Assembly: GCF_001939065.1 (NCBI RefSeq)
Contig: NZ_MPSZ01000001.1
Location: 806,001-870,000, forward strand
Length of the DNA stretch: 64,000 bases
DNA from: Exiguobacterium indicum HHS 31
GTDB taxonomy: Bacteria; Bacillota; Bacilli; Exiguobacteriales; Exiguobacteriaceae
Direction of reading: 5' to 3'
A model generated the notes under the pieces. That model searched no databases. It was not told where the DNA came from and worked only from the letters and a program-made list of their open reading frames with translations. A program made the position numbers and the translations under genes. The number at the start of each line of letters is the position of its first letter. Position 1 is the first letter of the stretch. Positions 43,762-53,007 of the stretch are shown piece by piece.

Positions 43762-44625
43762 TTATTCCGGTCGTAAATCGGTCCGGTTCGATTCCTTGAT
43801 GCCGTCACCGGTCGAAATATACTGAATCGTTCCACTTTGATCGGTCCGGTCAATCGTAATCCGTTCTGCTTTCAGTTCCTGTAAAACGGAGGGACGTGGG
43901 TGACGATAAGCATTATCCTGCCCGGCTGAGATCAAGGCTCGCTTCGGATCAACGGCTTGTAGGAAGGGCAGGGAGGACGATGTGTCTGCTCCGTGATGCC
44001 CAAGCTTCAAGACATCGGCGCTAAGATCGGCATCCGACTCGAGCAATTGTCGTTCCGTCCGGATCGGAGCGTCACCCATGAAGAGGAACCGGTCCTGTCC
44101 ATGTTCGACCCGCAGAACGGCACTCCAACTGTTGAGATCCTGCGTTCCGTCCGTTAGGGGCGCAAGGAACGTAAAGCGTGCGGCTTCACTCGGTATCTCA
44201 AGACCCGCTTTGACGGCTTTAATTGTCACCCCTTCGCGTTTGACGGCTAGAAGGAAATCGCGGTATGTCTCTGTCGTATGCGTGACACGCGGGGCATAGA
44301 CGCTATCGACTGGAAAGGCATCGAGGACGGTATCGAGTCCACCGATATGATCGGCGTCCGGATGTGTCGCGATGACTGCTGTTAAGCGTTTGACACCCAA
44401 TTCTTGCAGGTAGCGGACGACATCCTCGCCTTTACCGTTATTCCCGCCGTCAATCAAGATCGCGTCTTCATTCGTCCGAATGAACGTACTATCCCCTTGA
44501 CCGACATCAAAACCATAGACCTCTATTTGTCCTGTGGTTGGGGCAGGGGGCTCTTCATCCCGGGTCATGTAGAAGATGACGATCAGGCAGAGTGCTAACA
44601 GAATCGTTGATCCCCATTTCAACAT
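43762..44625 (-). CDS. ComEC/Rec2-like metallo-beta-lactamase-fold hydrolase
   Basis: 287 residues: membrane anchor (5-20), then an MBL fold of the ComEC type: VYGFDVGQGDSTFI, the zinc motif THPDADHIGG, FLFMGDAP and LKLGHHGADTSS. Probably a secreted, membrane-tethered phosphodiesterase or nuclease. No competence channel domain is present. Its start overlaps the phosphatase gene by seven bases. Confidence 0.9.
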   Translation of the reverse strand: MLKWGSTILLALCLIVIFYMTRDEEPPAPTTGQIEVYGFDVGQGDSTFIRTNEDAILIDGGNNGKGEDVVRYLQELGVKRLTAVIATHPDADHIGGLDTVLDAFPVDSVYAPRVTHTTETYRDFLLAVKREGVTIKAVKAGLEIPSEAARFTFLAPLTDGTQDLNSWSAVLRVEHGQDRFLFMGDAPIRTERQLLESDADLSADVLKLGHHGADTSSSLPFLQAVDPKRALISAGQDNAYRHPRPSVLQELKAERITIDRTDQSGTIQYISTGDGIKESNRTDLRPE

Positions 44626-45188
44626 GTCGGTTCCTCTTTCTCGAACAGATAGAGCATACCGTTGCGCGGATGACCGAACCGGGGTCCGCGATAACCACGA
44701 CGCTTCAAGGCAGCCCGCATCAGAATCATCATGCCGCCGTGACCGACGAGCAATACTCGTTCATCGTCCTCGAACATCAATTGATTCAATAGGACCTCAA
44801 TCCGTTCATTCGCTTCCTTGATCTCCGCTTGAATCCGTTTGCTGAACGGGGCTGCGAGTCGACCGAGGACCGCCCAGCCAAGAAACGGTAACCGTAGATT
44901 CGACTGAATCGTCGGAAACGGTACTTCCCGTAGTAGATCCGTCACGATGATCTCTTTATCGTAGACACTCTTCGCCGTCTGGACGGCGCGTGGCATGCTA
45001 CTGGCATAACAGACTGTCCAGTCGATCTGACCGAGCTCGACCGGTTGAATATCGATGTCTGACGTATCATACCGTTCAATCCATTTTTCAATATCGCTGG
45101 CGCTGATCCAGCCTTTCGTCGGGTATCCTTCCGTCACCCGGTGATGTCTCACTAATCCAATTTGTTTCATACTTCGTGCGACGGTCAA
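44619..45188 (-). CDS. Histidine phosphatase (phosphoglycerate-mutase-like) protein
   Basis: About 189 residues. Catalytic RHx motif is IGLVRHHRV (RHH rather than RHG), the second half has YASSMPRAVQTA and the second histidine is in LLVGHGGMM. Phosphatase of unknown substrate. I place the start at TTG 45188 because GAGGGAG is six bases upstream; ATG 45209 has no site and ATG 45170 is a further option. Confidence 0.82.
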   Translation of the reverse strand: MTVARSMKQIGLVRHHRVTEGYPTKGWISASDIEKWIERYDTSDIDIQPVELGQIDWTVCYASSMPRAVQTAKSVYDKEIIVTDLLREVPFPTIQSNLRLPFLGWAVLGRLAAPFSKRIQAEIKEANERIEVLLNQLMFEDDERVLLVGHGGMMILMRAALKRRGYRGPRFGHPRNGMLYLFEKEEPTC

Positions 45189-45216
45189 GACCGTCTCCCT
45201 CACTTTCATTCATCGT

Positions 45217-46011
45217 TTAGAGTGCGACGCGAATCGCGAGTCCGCATAAAATCGCACCTAAGATACTGAGCAAGCTCCCGATGATGTAATATTCCGCAAA
45301 GCGGCGATCTTCAAACTGTTTAAAACGGGCCAGTGCCTTCAAGGCAATGATGAAGCCGATCGCTCCGGTTGCGTTCGTGACGACGAGCAGGGTAATGATT
45401 GCCCGTTCGACGAGACCGATATAACGCCCGATTCCGTTTAATTCCGTCGTATAACTGCGCGCAGAATCTTCGACTTCATGTGTGACGGTCCGTGAGACGC
45501 CGTCGAGTTGCTCCTTACGTGTCACTTTTCGCTCGAAATGCGCTTCGATCAAGCGCGGAGCAAATGGTGCGAGCATTAAAGCAATCCCGTGACCGAGTAA
45601 CTCCGTCGTCACTAAACTAAAGCACAGAATCCAGAGGACCTGCTCGGGTCGTGAGAACGACAACGACCAATCGATCGGGATGAATATCCATGTCAAAGCG
45701 ATGATGGCAGCGATATGTAACGCTTGATCGATCCAGTACGCCGCCGCTTGCTTGACGCGACGTTTGAGCGGGGAGGCATCGAGTAGGGCGTGAAACACGA
45801 GAATACTTCCTCCAAGCCATCCGGCGATGTCGATGGTTAATACCCCTCGGATGACGAAGAACGCAAGGACAAGTAGCATCAGAGCCGCATGAACGGCAAG
45901 ATGTTGGAATAAGATCCGTTGGTGTCGGTGTTTCAGTAGCGCCATCCGTCTCGTCTGTAATGGAAAATCAGCAAGTAGGTGGACAAGTATAAGGCTAAGT
46001 AAGATGGTCAC
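45217..46011 (-). CDS. DUF3307 membrane protein (SatE-like)
   Basis: 264 residues, about six membrane helices. N-terminal LLSLILVHLLADFPLQTRRMA and HALLDASPLKRR are DUF3307 marks. DUF3307 genes pair with satD genes in Gram-positive bacteria, as here; the ATG overlaps the satD stop by four bases. Function unknown. Confidence 0.85.
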   Translation of the reverse strand: MTILLSLILVHLLADFPLQTRRMALLKHRHQRILFQHLAVHAALMLLVLAFFVIRGVLTIDIAGWLGGSILVFHALLDASPLKRRVKQAAAYWIDQALHIAAIIALTWIFIPIDWSLSFSRPEQVLWILCFSLVTTELLGHGIALMLAPFAPRLIEAHFERKVTRKEQLDGVSRTVTHEVEDSARSYTTELNGIGRYIGLVERAIITLLVVTNATGAIGFIIALKALARFKQFEDRRFAEYYIIGSLLSILGAILCGLAIRVAL

Positions 46012-46655
46012 CGAATCGCCTCCCAGACTTGGAATTGCTCCAGTGCCTGTGTCAAGGCAGCTTCAAGACGCTTCCGTTGCTTACGCTGCGAGCGGGAAAC
46101 GAGTTTTGCGACATTCGCGCGGGCATCTTGTTCTTTAAAACCCATCTTCAGACCGATCTCTTCATACGTATCATCTGGATATTGATCCATCAACCGGTGC
46201 AGTTCAATCTGACGGTCCGTCTTCCCGAAATACGCCGGATAAAGCATCTCGAGATAGCCATTCAGCAGGGCGGTCGGTAAGTAGGGCGGTCCAGCAAAGG
46301 CGATCTGTGACGGAAGCGTCTTCGCCAATTCCTGTGCTTCAAAGGCATGAATGATCGCACTGCCATTGGCTTCTTCAGCTTGGGTCGTTGAAATCGTCTC
46401 ATATTGACCAAATCCGATCCCGATGTAACCTGGTAATTCTTGATTCAATAAGTGCAGCATGACCGGATAACTGACCGGATAATCCGCAAATACCGCCAGT
46501 AAGCTATCACCGGATTTGATTTGGAACGGAACGATACTCGTAGGAAATGCCGTATTCAGATTGTTCGCGAGTTCTCGGAGCGCTTGAAGTAATGCTTCTT
46601 TGCTCGGATAGTCGCGGGAGCCTTTGACATCAAACGACAAGGCAACAGCTTGCAT
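46008..46655 (-). CDS. satD: SatD-family protein
   Basis: 215 residues. N-terminal alpha/beta part (AVALSFDVKGSRDYPSK, IKSGDSLLAVF) and a C-terminal helix-turn-helix-like stretch (TYEEIGLKMGFKEQDARANV) match SatD, named from the Streptococcus sat locus. It may be a DNA-binding regulator. AGGAGGAATCGTC before the ATG. Two perfect TGTTAC-N10-GTAACA sites lie 50-100 bases upstream and could be its own operators. Confidence 0.82.
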   Translation of the reverse strand: MQAVALSFDVKGSRDYPSKEALLQALRELANNLNTAFPTSIVPFQIKSGDSLLAVFADYPVSYPVMLHLLNQELPGYIGIGFGQYETISTTQAEEANGSAIIHAFEAQELAKTLPSQIAFAGPPYLPTALLNGYLEMLYPAYFGKTDRQIELHRLMDQYPDDTYEEIGLKMGFKEQDARANVAKLVSRSQRKQRKRLEAALTQALEQFQVWEAIR

Positions 46656-46704
46656 GACGATTCCTCCTGTTCATTTGTTGCCACAATCATGGAAACATTT
46701 GATT

Positions 46705-46755
46705 TGTTACCGTTAAAAAGGTAACATTCGCGGTGTTACTGTTATTAGAGTAACA
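46705..46755. promoter_or_regulatory. Two tandem TGTTAC-N10-GTAACA operator-like palindromes
   Basis: TGTTAC...GTAACA at 46705-46726 and again at 46734-46755. Each is 22 bases with perfect six-base arms and a ten-base spacer, their centres 29 bases apart. They lie upstream of satD-DUF3307. Confidence 0.65.
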
Positions 46756-46928
46756 AAGAATGAGGAGGAAGACCAACAGGACGATAGACCGATTTTTACA
46801 CGACAGGGGGAATAGATGAATCTGACTAAAAGATCATTTTTTTATTCAAGTTAACATAACATATATTATCAATAGTTATAAGATTTCGTCTCATAATCAG
46901 GGTAAACTTAAGATAGTGAGACAAAACA
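46756..46928. other. Gap without a recognised gene
   Basis: An AT-rich stretch between the satD operators and the Nudix terminator. It holds a GTCTCA/TGAGAC inverted pair (46888-46893/46917-46922) and a 12-codon reading frame (46816-46854) behind a strong AGGGGGAA site. I see nothing else. Confidence 0.3.
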
Positions 46929-46954
46929 AAAAAACACGGAATTAACCGTGTTTT
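46925..46954 (-). terminator. Intrinsic terminator of the Nudix gene
   Basis: AAAACACGG/CCGTGTTTT with the stop codon in the loop; T-run on the minus strand. Confidence 0.85.
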
Positions 46955-47412
46955 CGACAATCATACGGACGTGTCCGTTCCAATCGATGAATCAAACGAT
47001 CCAGGAATATATGATGGCGGCGTTCAAGTTGCGTGATCCGATCAAGTGGCAACCACGCGAAATCAAAGAAATCACCGCAATCCTGACCGTCACCAGCCAC
47101 ACAATGCGTCCAGCGGTTCTCTTGGCATTCGATGTGCGCATGGTAGAAATACGTGTAATGCACCCGCATTCGCTCCGGATAGCGCATCTCTTCTTCGCCG
47201 ATGTACTGGACGGATGCTAACGAGAGACCACTTTCCTCAAGCGTCTCACGGACAGCCGCTTCTTTTGCGATTTCAGCATCTTCGATCGTACCTGCGGGGA
47301 TCTGCCAATCACTCTCAGGAGCCGATTGTGGATGAAAAACAAGTAGTTCCCATCCGTTAGGTTTTTCCCGAGTGATATAGATTGCTACTTTTTCGCGACG
47401 TCTGAATTTCAT
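46942..47412 (-). CDS. Nudix hydrolase
   Basis: 156 residues with a perfect Nudix box: G-x5-E-x7-REUxEExGU read as GTIEDAE followed by IAKEAAV and RETLEESGL. It hydrolyses a nucleoside diphosphate linked to another group, or a dNTP; substrate unknown. AGAGGTG is at the right distance for minus-strand ATG 47412 (ATG 47418 is nearly on top of it). A promoter about 150 bases upstream gives a long leader with a strong hairpin. Confidence 0.9.
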   Translation of the reverse strand: MKFRRREKVAIYITREKPNGWELLVFHPQSAPESDWQIPAGTIEDAEIAKEAAVRETLEESGLSLASVQYIGEEEMRYPERMRVHYTYFYHAHIECQENRWTHCVAGDGQDCGDFFDFAWLPLDRITQLERRHHIFLDRLIHRLERTRPYDCRKHG

Positions 47413-47448
47413 CTTCATCACCTCTCCAAGGTCGGCAGATTGCACAAC

Positions 47449-47480
47449 AAGCAGCTAAAGGGACGGTCCCGTAGCTGCTT
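47449..47480 (-). other. Hairpin in the leader of the Nudix gene
   Basis: AAGCAGCTA (47449-47457) pairs with TAGCTGCTT (47472-47480), and inside it GGGAC (47460-47464) faces GTCCC (47466-47470). On the minus strand it is followed by TTGTTGTG, a poor T-tract, so it is not a standard terminator. Confidence 0.55.
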
Positions 47481-47564
47481 GATCAATTGACGCTATAAGC
47501 AAAGCTGCGGAGACGCGTGACCCGACGCTTGTTCGTGACGAATCGTGACCTGACTATTTCTTCT

Positions 47565-47593
47565 ATTGTAGCCGTTATTGGTCAGTGTTTCAA
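47565..47593 (-). promoter_or_regulatory. Sigma-A promoter of the Nudix gene
   Basis: On the minus strand TTGAAA (plus 47588-47593), 17 bases, TACAAT (plus 47565-47570). Confidence 0.65.
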
Positions 47594-47605
47594 TTTGTAA
47601 ACGAT

Positions 47606-47653
47606 ATTTATAGCGATAAATCTCAAAATTCCGAGCATTCGTCTCAAAATTCC
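47606..47653. repeat. Short palindrome and 12-base direct repeat upstream of parC/Nudix region
   Basis: ATTTAT-agcg-ATAAAT at 47606-47621 and two copies of TCTCAAAATTCC at 47621-47632 and 47642-47653, 21 bases apart (two helical turns). They lie just outside the Nudix promoter and could bind a regulator. Confidence 0.4.
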
Positions 47654-47675
47654 CCCCTCTCCTGCCCCGCTAGAT

Positions 47676-47706
47676 CTAAAAAAGCTCCCCCGTTATCGGA
47701 GGAGCC
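47676..47706 (-). terminator. Intrinsic terminator of parE-parC
   Basis: GCTCCcCCG/CGGaGGAGC stem with a four-base loop; six T on the minus strand. Confidence 0.85.
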
Positions 47707-47711
47707 TCGTC

Positions 47712-50117
47712 TTATCGTGTATACCAGTCGAGTAAGGGACCGAATTTCTCTTCATCGTAGGCAAATGAACCGTTCGATAAGCGGTCGAGGAACGATAACG
47801 AACCGATCTGGATCGTTTTTTCCTGCTCTTTTCCGCTGAGGACCAATTCTTTCGCTTGTGTGACGTCGATCAATGCTGCGACTTGGTGTGGTTTCGATTT
47901 CAAGTCACGGAGCAACTGTAAGCCGCGGAGCGCACGGCTCGAGACTTGGAACTGATCCGCGAGACGCATCTTCTTCAAGGCACCCCGTTGCGTCAAGAGG
48001 ACGATCTGTGGTGCTTCCTTGAAGCCAATTGCACCCGCGACGACATCCTGATCCTTCAGGTTGATCGCTTTAACACCAGCTGCCCGGACACCAACGACAG
48101 GAACGTCATCTTCTGTGAACCAGAGCCCGAAACCGTTCTGTGTCGCAAGGAACAGTTCCGTTTGACCTGTTGAGACCTGAGCATACAAGACTTCGTCGTC
48201 TGCCTTCAAACGGACACCTTGAAGTGGTTTTGACTTCCGCTGGGCGTTGTAGTCACTCAGTTTCGAGCGTTTGACCATCCCTTGACGAGTCACGAACAAG
48301 CAATGCTGTGCTTCGTCGAACGAGCGGACGAGATCCGCTGAGAGAACTCGGTCACCCGGTTCGAGTGGGACGAGGTTCGCGACGTGTTGACCGACATCCT
48401 TCCATTTCGTATCCGGTAATTGGTGGACCGGAATCAGCAAGTAATTCCCGCGAACGGTCCAGACGATCAAGTGGTCGGTCGTCATCGCTTGCCCTTGGAG
48501 CAACGGACGATCCTGTTCCTTCAAGTCCGGCAAGTCGTTCGAGGCACCGAATGAACGAAGCGACGAACGTTTGACGTAACCGTTTTTCGACAGGAAAACC
48601 ATCGTTTCTTCGACAGCAATCATGACTTCCGTCTTCAGCTTCAGTTCTTCAACTTCCGCTTCGATCGTCGAGCGACGTTTGTCCGCGACTTGTTCCTTCA
48701 AGACTGTCAATTCCTTGATGATGAGACGATTCCGTGTCTTTTCATCGTTAAGGATCTTCTCAAGACGAGCGATTTCCTTCTCGAGTTTCGCAGCTTCTTC
48801 CTGCAACTCGACGATATCGGTATTCGTTAACCGGTACAGCTGGAGCATAACGACGGCTTCCGCTTGGCGATCCGTAAAGTTGAAGCGCGTGATCAGCTTC
48901 TCCTTCGCGTCTGCTTTGTTCGACGCAGATCGGATCAAGGCAAGTGTCTCATCGAGGACAGAGATCGCTGTCATCAAGGCAGAAACGACTTCCTGACGGC
49001 GTTTCGCTTGTTCGAGATCAAACGCTGTCCGGCGGATGACGACTTCCTTGACGTGTGCAAGATACGCATCAAGTAGTGTCAAGACGCCCATTTGCCGCGG
49101 TGTCCGTTCATGGATCGCGACCATGTTGTAGTTATAGGCGATTTGTAAGTCAGTCTGTTTGAGGTAGAAGTGTAAGACACCTTCTGCGTCCGCTTCCTTC
49201 TTCAACTCGATGACGACCCGTAAGCCGTCGCGGTCGGTCTCATCACGGACTTCAGCGACACCTTCGACCTTTTTATCAAGACGGAGTTCTTCCATCCGTT
49301 TAACGAGATTCGCTTTATTGACCTCATACGGGAGCTCCGTGATGACGATTTGCTGACGACCACCCCGCAGTGTCTCAATCGTTGAGCGCGAGCGGATGAT
49401 GACTTTCCCGCGTCCTGTCTCGAACGCCTTCTTGATGCCGTCAAGCCCTTGAACGACACCACCAGTCGGGAAATCAGGACCTTGCATGTGCGTCAACAAG
49501 TCATCGACGTTCTGGACCGTACCGGAAATCCGACCGATTGCAGCATCGAGGACTTCTCCCGCGTGGTGCGGTGGAATCTCGGTTGCGTAACCGGCGGAAA
49601 TCCCCGTCGAACCGTTCATCAGCAAGTTCGGCAGGAGTGACGGTAAGACGAGTGGTTCTTCCGTCGTATCATCGAAGTTCAGCGTGTAATCGACGGTCTG
49701 TTTGTTGATCCCGTCGAGAATCAAGCTCGAGACTTTCGAAAGACGAGCTTCCGTATACCGCATTGCTGCCGCGCTATCGCCGTCGATTGACCCATTATTC
49801 CCTTGCATATCGATCAGCGGGTAACGGAGTTTCCACTCTTGGCTCAAGCGGACCATTGCTTCATAGACCGATGAATCACCGTGCGGGTGATAGTTACCGA
49901 TGACGACACCGACCGTCTTCGCTGATTTCCGGTAAGCCCGGTCGAACAGGTTGCCTTCCGTATGCATCGCATACAAAATCCGGCGTTGAACCGGTTTCAG
50001 ACCATCCCGGGCATCCGGTAAGGCACGATCTTGGATGATATATTTCGAATAACGACCAAACCGGTCGCCGACGACTTGCTCGAGCGACAGGTTCAGGATG
50101 TTTTGTAGATTAGACAT
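47712..50117 (-). CDS. parC: DNA topoisomerase IV subunit A
   Basis: 801 residues. DNA-cleaving Tyr121 in [10 protein letters not shown], the winged-helix region [19 protein letters not shown] (quinolone-determining; Ser82 and Glu86 are the sensitive wild-type residues) and C-terminal ParC-type beta-pinwheel repeats. It lacks the complete GyrA-box of gyrase and follows parE, so ParC rather than GyrA. With ParE it decatenates daughter chromosomes. Overlaps parE by eight bases. Confidence 0.96.
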   Translation of the reverse strand: MSNLQNILNLSLEQVVGDRFGRYSKYIIQDRALPDARDGLKPVQRRILYAMHTEGNLFDRAYRKSAKTVGVVIGNYHPHGDSSVYEAMVRLSQEWKLRYPLIDMQGNNGSIDGDSAAAMRYTEARLSKVSSLILDGINKQTVDYTLNFDDTTEEPLVLPSLLPNLLMNGSTGISAGYATEIPPHHAGEVLDAAIGRISGTVQNVDDLLTHMQGPDFPTGGVVQGLDGIKKAFETGRGKVIIRSRSTIETLRGGRQQIVITELPYEVNKANLVKRMEELRLDKKVEGVAEVRDETDRDGLRVVIELKKEADAEGVLHFYLKQTDLQIAYNYNMVAIHERTPRQMGVLTLLDAYLAHVKEVVIRRTAFDLEQAKRRQEVVSALMTAISVLDETLALIRSASNKADAKEKLITRFNFTDRQAEAVVMLQLYRLTNTDIVELQEEAAKLEKEIARLEKILNDEKTRNRLIIKELTVLKEQVADKRRSTIEAEVEELKLKTEVMIAVEETMVFLSKNGYVKRSSLRSFGASNDLPDLKEQDRPLLQGQAMTTDHLIVWTVRGNYLLIPVHQLPDTKWKDVGQHVANLVPLEPGDRVLSADLVRSFDEAQHCLFVTRQGMVKRSKLSDYNAQRKSKPLQGVRLKADDEVLYAQVSTGQTELFLATQNGFGLWFTEDDVPVVGVRAAGVKAINLKDQDVVAGAIGFKEAPQIVLLTQRGALKKMRLADQFQVSSRALRGLQLLRDLKSKPHQVAALIDVTQAKELVLSGKEQEKTIQIGSLSFLDRLSNGSFAYDEEKFGPLLDWYTR

Positions 50118-52080
50118 GTTCGTTCACACTCTCTTTCGTCACGTGCTCATTCTCGATGATCGAGAGGTCTTCCGCGAGACCAAAGGCGACATTGTCCTCG
50201 ATCCACGTTCGGCGGTGCCCAACGTTATCGCCCATTAAGACCGAGACACGTTTTTCCGCAACAGCAGCATCGTCGATCGTGACCCGAATCAATGTCCGTG
50301 TCTCGGGATCCATCGTTGTTTCCCAGAGCTGTGGTGCATTCATCTCCCCAAGTCCTTTGTAACGTTGGATCATATAACCTTTACCGAATTTCTTCGTCGT
50401 TTTCTTGAGTGTCTCTTCGTCCCAGACATATTCAAATTTCTCCGATTTGCCTTTCCCTTTTGATACACGATAGAGCGGTGGTAAGGCAACGAAAACCTTC
50501 CCAGCGTCGATCAACGGACGCATGTAGCGGAAGAAGAACGTCAATAGCAAGACTTGGATATGCGCGCCATCGGTATCGGCATCCGTCATGATGATGACTT
50601 TGTCGAAATTACAATCCGACAAGTCAAAATCGGCTCCGACACCGCCACCAATCGCATGAATGATCGTATTGATCTCTTCATTTTTCATGATGTCAGTGAG
50701 TTTCGCTTTTTCCGTGTTCAAGACCTTACCACGGAGTGGAAGAATCGCTTGGAACGTCCGGTTTCGTCCTTGTTTCGCAGAACCACCGGCAGAATCACCC
50801 TCGACGAGGAACAATTCATTCTTGTCTGCGTTTTTCGAAGCAGCAGGTGTCAGTTTTCCGTTCAAGATGCTCGAACGTTTCTTCTTTTTCCCATTTCGTG
50901 CTTCTTCGCGGGCTTTGCGTGCTGCTTCACGAGCTTGCGCTGCGCGGATCGCTTTTTTGATCAACAGCGTCGCCGTTTGCGGGTTCTCTTCCAAGTACGT
51001 CGAGAGACGACGACTGATGACAGCGTCACAGCTCGTCCGCGCCTCCGGTGAACCGAGTTTCGACTTCGTTTGTCCTTCGAACTGAAGGAATTCTTCCGGA
51101 ATTCGGATCGAGACGATCATCGTCAACCCTTCGCGGATATCATTTCCGTCAAGGTTCTTATCCTTTTCCTTCAAGAGCGTGTTCTTTCGGGCATATTCAT
51201 TCATGACCCGTGTCATCGCCGTCTTCGCGCCAACTTCGTGTGTTCCACCGTCGCGTGTCCGGACGTTGTTGACGAACGAAAGGACGTTTTCCGAGTACGC
51301 ATCCGTGAACTGGAAGGCGATATCGACTTCGATCTCGTTTTCCGTTCCTTCGAACGCGACCGTCGGATGAAGCGTATCTTTATCATCGTTCAAGTACTGG
51401 ACGAATTCGCTGACACCGTCTTGGTACTGGAAGATATCTTGTTTATCAGACCGTTCGTCCGTCAGCGTAATTTTCAGACCTTTCAGCAAGAAAGCGGATT
51501 CGCGTAAGCGTTCTGCGAGCGTATCGTAGTTGTATGTCAACGTACTGAAGATCGAGCCATCTGGTTTAAAGTAAACGCTCGTTCCTTTTTGACGCGTCGT
51601 ACCCGTTTCAAGCAACGTCGTCTTCGGCATCCCACCGTTTTCAAACGTTTGCTCATATTGTTTCCCGTCACGGAAGATCGTTACTTTCAAATCCGTTGAT
51701 AAGGCGTTAACGACCGACGCCCCGACGCCGTGTAAGCCACCGGACGTCTTATAGCCACCTTGACCGAACTTACCGCCAGCGTGAAGGACCGTGAAGATGA
51801 CTTCAGCAGTCGGCTTTCCCGATGCATGCATCCCCGTTGGCATCCCACGTCCATGGTCACGGACGGTGATTGCATTATCTTTATGAATCGTGACGTCAAT
51901 TTGTTCCCCGAATCCTGCAAGTGCCTCATCGATTGCGTTATCGACGATCTCGTAGACGAGATGGTGAAGTCCACGGTGATCGGTTGAACCGATATACATA
52001 CCTGGGCGCTTCCGGACTGCTTCGAGTCCTTCGAGCACCTGTATGGCATCATCATTGTAGTTATTTAAGTCTGTCGCCAT
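50110..52080 (-). CDS. parE: DNA topoisomerase IV subunit B
   Basis: 656 residues: GHKL ATPase ([37 protein letters not shown]), transducer, and TOPRIM with [15 protein letters not shown] and DADTDGAHI. It lacks the extra insertion of Gram-negative GyrB. Provides ATP hydrolysis for topoisomerase IV. The promoter 80-110 bases upstream has a LexA box between it and the gene, so SOS control is expected as in B. subtilis parE-parC. Confidence 0.96.
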   Translation of the reverse strand: MATDLNNYNDDAIQVLEGLEAVRKRPGMYIGSTDHRGLHHLVYEIVDNAIDEALAGFGEQIDVTIHKDNAITVRDHGRGMPTGMHASGKPTAEVIFTVLHAGGKFGQGGYKTSGGLHGVGASVVNALSTDLKVTIFRDGKQYEQTFENGGMPKTTLLETGTTRQKGTSVYFKPDGSIFSTLTYNYDTLAERLRESAFLLKGLKITLTDERSDKQDIFQYQDGVSEFVQYLNDDKDTLHPTVAFEGTENEIEVDIAFQFTDAYSENVLSFVNNVRTRDGGTHEVGAKTAMTRVMNEYARKNTLLKEKDKNLDGNDIREGLTMIVSIRIPEEFLQFEGQTKSKLGSPEARTSCDAVISRRLSTYLEENPQTATLLIKKAIRAAQAREAARKAREEARNGKKKKRSSILNGKLTPAASKNADKNELFLVEGDSAGGSAKQGRNRTFQAILPLRGKVLNTEKAKLTDIMKNEEINTIIHAIGGGVGADFDLSDCNFDKVIIMTDADTDGAHIQVLLLTFFFRYMRPLIDAGKVFVALPPLYRVSKGKGKSEKFEYVWDEETLKKTTKKFGKGYMIQRYKGLGEMNAPQLWETTMDPETRTLIRVTIDDAAVAEKRVSVLMGDNVGHRRTWIEDNVAFGLAEDLSIIENEHVTKESVNEHV

Positions 52081-52120
52081 TCATTTCACCTCAAAATTCG
52101 AAATTACGACGTCGTTTTTA

Positions 52121-52134
52121 CAAACGTTCGTTCG
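52121..52134. promoter_or_regulatory. LexA (DinR) box upstream of parE
   Basis: Minus strand CGAACGAACGTTTG matches the Gram-positive SOS consensus CGAACRNRYGTTYG at every position. It lies 41 bases before the parE start and about 17 bases after the predicted transcription start. Confidence 0.75.
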
Positions 52135-52157
52135 TTATTTCGAGTAGTCTGTCTCTA

Positions 52158-52186
52158 ATTGTAGGCATCTTCTTGCTTCCTGACAA
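52158..52186 (-). promoter_or_regulatory. Sigma-A promoter of parE-parC
   Basis: On the minus strand TTGTCA (plus 52181-52186), 17 bases, TACAAT (plus 52158-52163). Confidence 0.75.
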
Positions 52187-52207
52187 GCATAACCTGTAAA
52201 GCGCATG

Positions 52208-52243
52208 AAAAAAGACACCTTCACGAACGGGTGAAGATGTCTG
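52208..52243 (-). terminator. Intrinsic terminator of the CoA-binding protein gene
   Basis: AGACACCTTCAC/GTGAAGATGTCT (one G-T pair), six-base loop; six T on the minus strand. Confidence 0.88.
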
Positions 52244-52258
52244 AAATCGTGCTATGAC

Positions 52259-52660
52259 TCACAGATATTGATGCTCGATTTTGATGCAACGATTCTCAAT
52301 ATATGGAATACCAGCACCAAGTGCGAGACTTTCTGCTTCGACACTCGAGAGACCAAGCTGATTCCAAATCATCCCGACGTCACCGTGAGCAACAGCATCT
52401 TTCGCGACATCCGCTAAAAACTCAGACCGACGGAAGACGTCGACGATATCGATGTGCCCTGGAATGCTCGCGACACTCGGATAGACTTTTTGACCGTTCC
52501 ACTCGTTTAACGTCGGATTGACTGGAATGACTTCGTATCCATGTTGGACTAAGTAGTCCGCAATCCAGTTTGCGGTCTTTCCGGAATCACTCGAGACACC
52601 GACGACGGCAATGCGTTTGGCATCCTTCAAATACTGACGTGCTTGTTGATCAGTAATCAT
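52259..52660 (-). CDS. CoA-binding-fold protein (YccU-like)
   Basis: 133 residues, the whole being one CoA-binding Rossmann domain: AVVGVSSDSGKTANWIADYL, GYEVIPVNPTLNEWNGQKVY, VDVFRRSEF and GMIWNQLGL. Family members bind CoA or acyl-CoA; role unknown. AAGGGGGAG before the ATG. Monocistronic. Confidence 0.88.
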   Translation of the reverse strand: MITDQQARQYLKDAKRIAVVGVSSDSGKTANWIADYLVQHGYEVIPVNPTLNEWNGQKVYPSVASIPGHIDIVDVFRRSEFLADVAKDAVAHGDVGMIWNQLGLSSVEAESLALGAGIPYIENRCIKIEHQYL

Positions 52661-52777
52661 TTAGAACTCCCCCTTATGAAAATAACTCTTACCTAACACT
52701 CTATACCCGAACCAAGATGAAGTATGCGAAATCGAGCACGTTTTCGACGATTTTCAGAAATCGTCTTGAAATCAAAT

Positions 52778-52824
52778 GAGTCGACCGATGACCCGTCGAA
52801 CGACTTCTCGATGCAACTGAGAGC
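52778..52824 (+). repeat. 47-base repeat, copy 1
   Basis: First 20 bases (52778-52797) differ from copy 2 at five positions, all transitions; ten divergent bases follow, then 17 bases identical in both (TCGATGCAACTGAGAGC, 52808-52824). A GTCG-aa-CGAC hairpin spans the divergent part. Confidence 0.7.
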
Positions 52825-52939
52825 GAAATTGAATATTCATTCTTTTTCAATGACTGAGGTTACATAATACTATTATTGTCATTAAAGAGAATGTCGTAGC
52901 TCAAAAACGATAAAAATAGGTTAAATTCTCACGTGCATC

Positions 52940-52986
52940 GAGTTGATCAACGACCCGCCTGGCGCATTGTCGATGCAACTGAGAGC
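52940..52986 (+). repeat. 47-base repeat, copy 2
   Basis: Same layout as copy 1, exactly 162 bases downstream: conserved first block 52940-52959, identical last block 52970-52986. GCATCGA (52935-52941) pairs with TCGATGC (52970-52976), and CGCC-t-GGCG covers the variable part. Confidence 0.7.
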
Positions 52987-53007
52987 TCCCTGTCTGACAA
53001 TTTAACG

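Noticed and set aside
46816-46854. 12-codon frame behind a strong AGGGGGAA site
   Set aside because: Too short to support as a gene; could be the remnant of a lost gene or a leader peptide without a following gene on this strand.
49850-49890. Quinolone-resistance changes in ParC
   Set aside because: The residues at the key positions are the sensitive wild-type Ser82 and Glu86.
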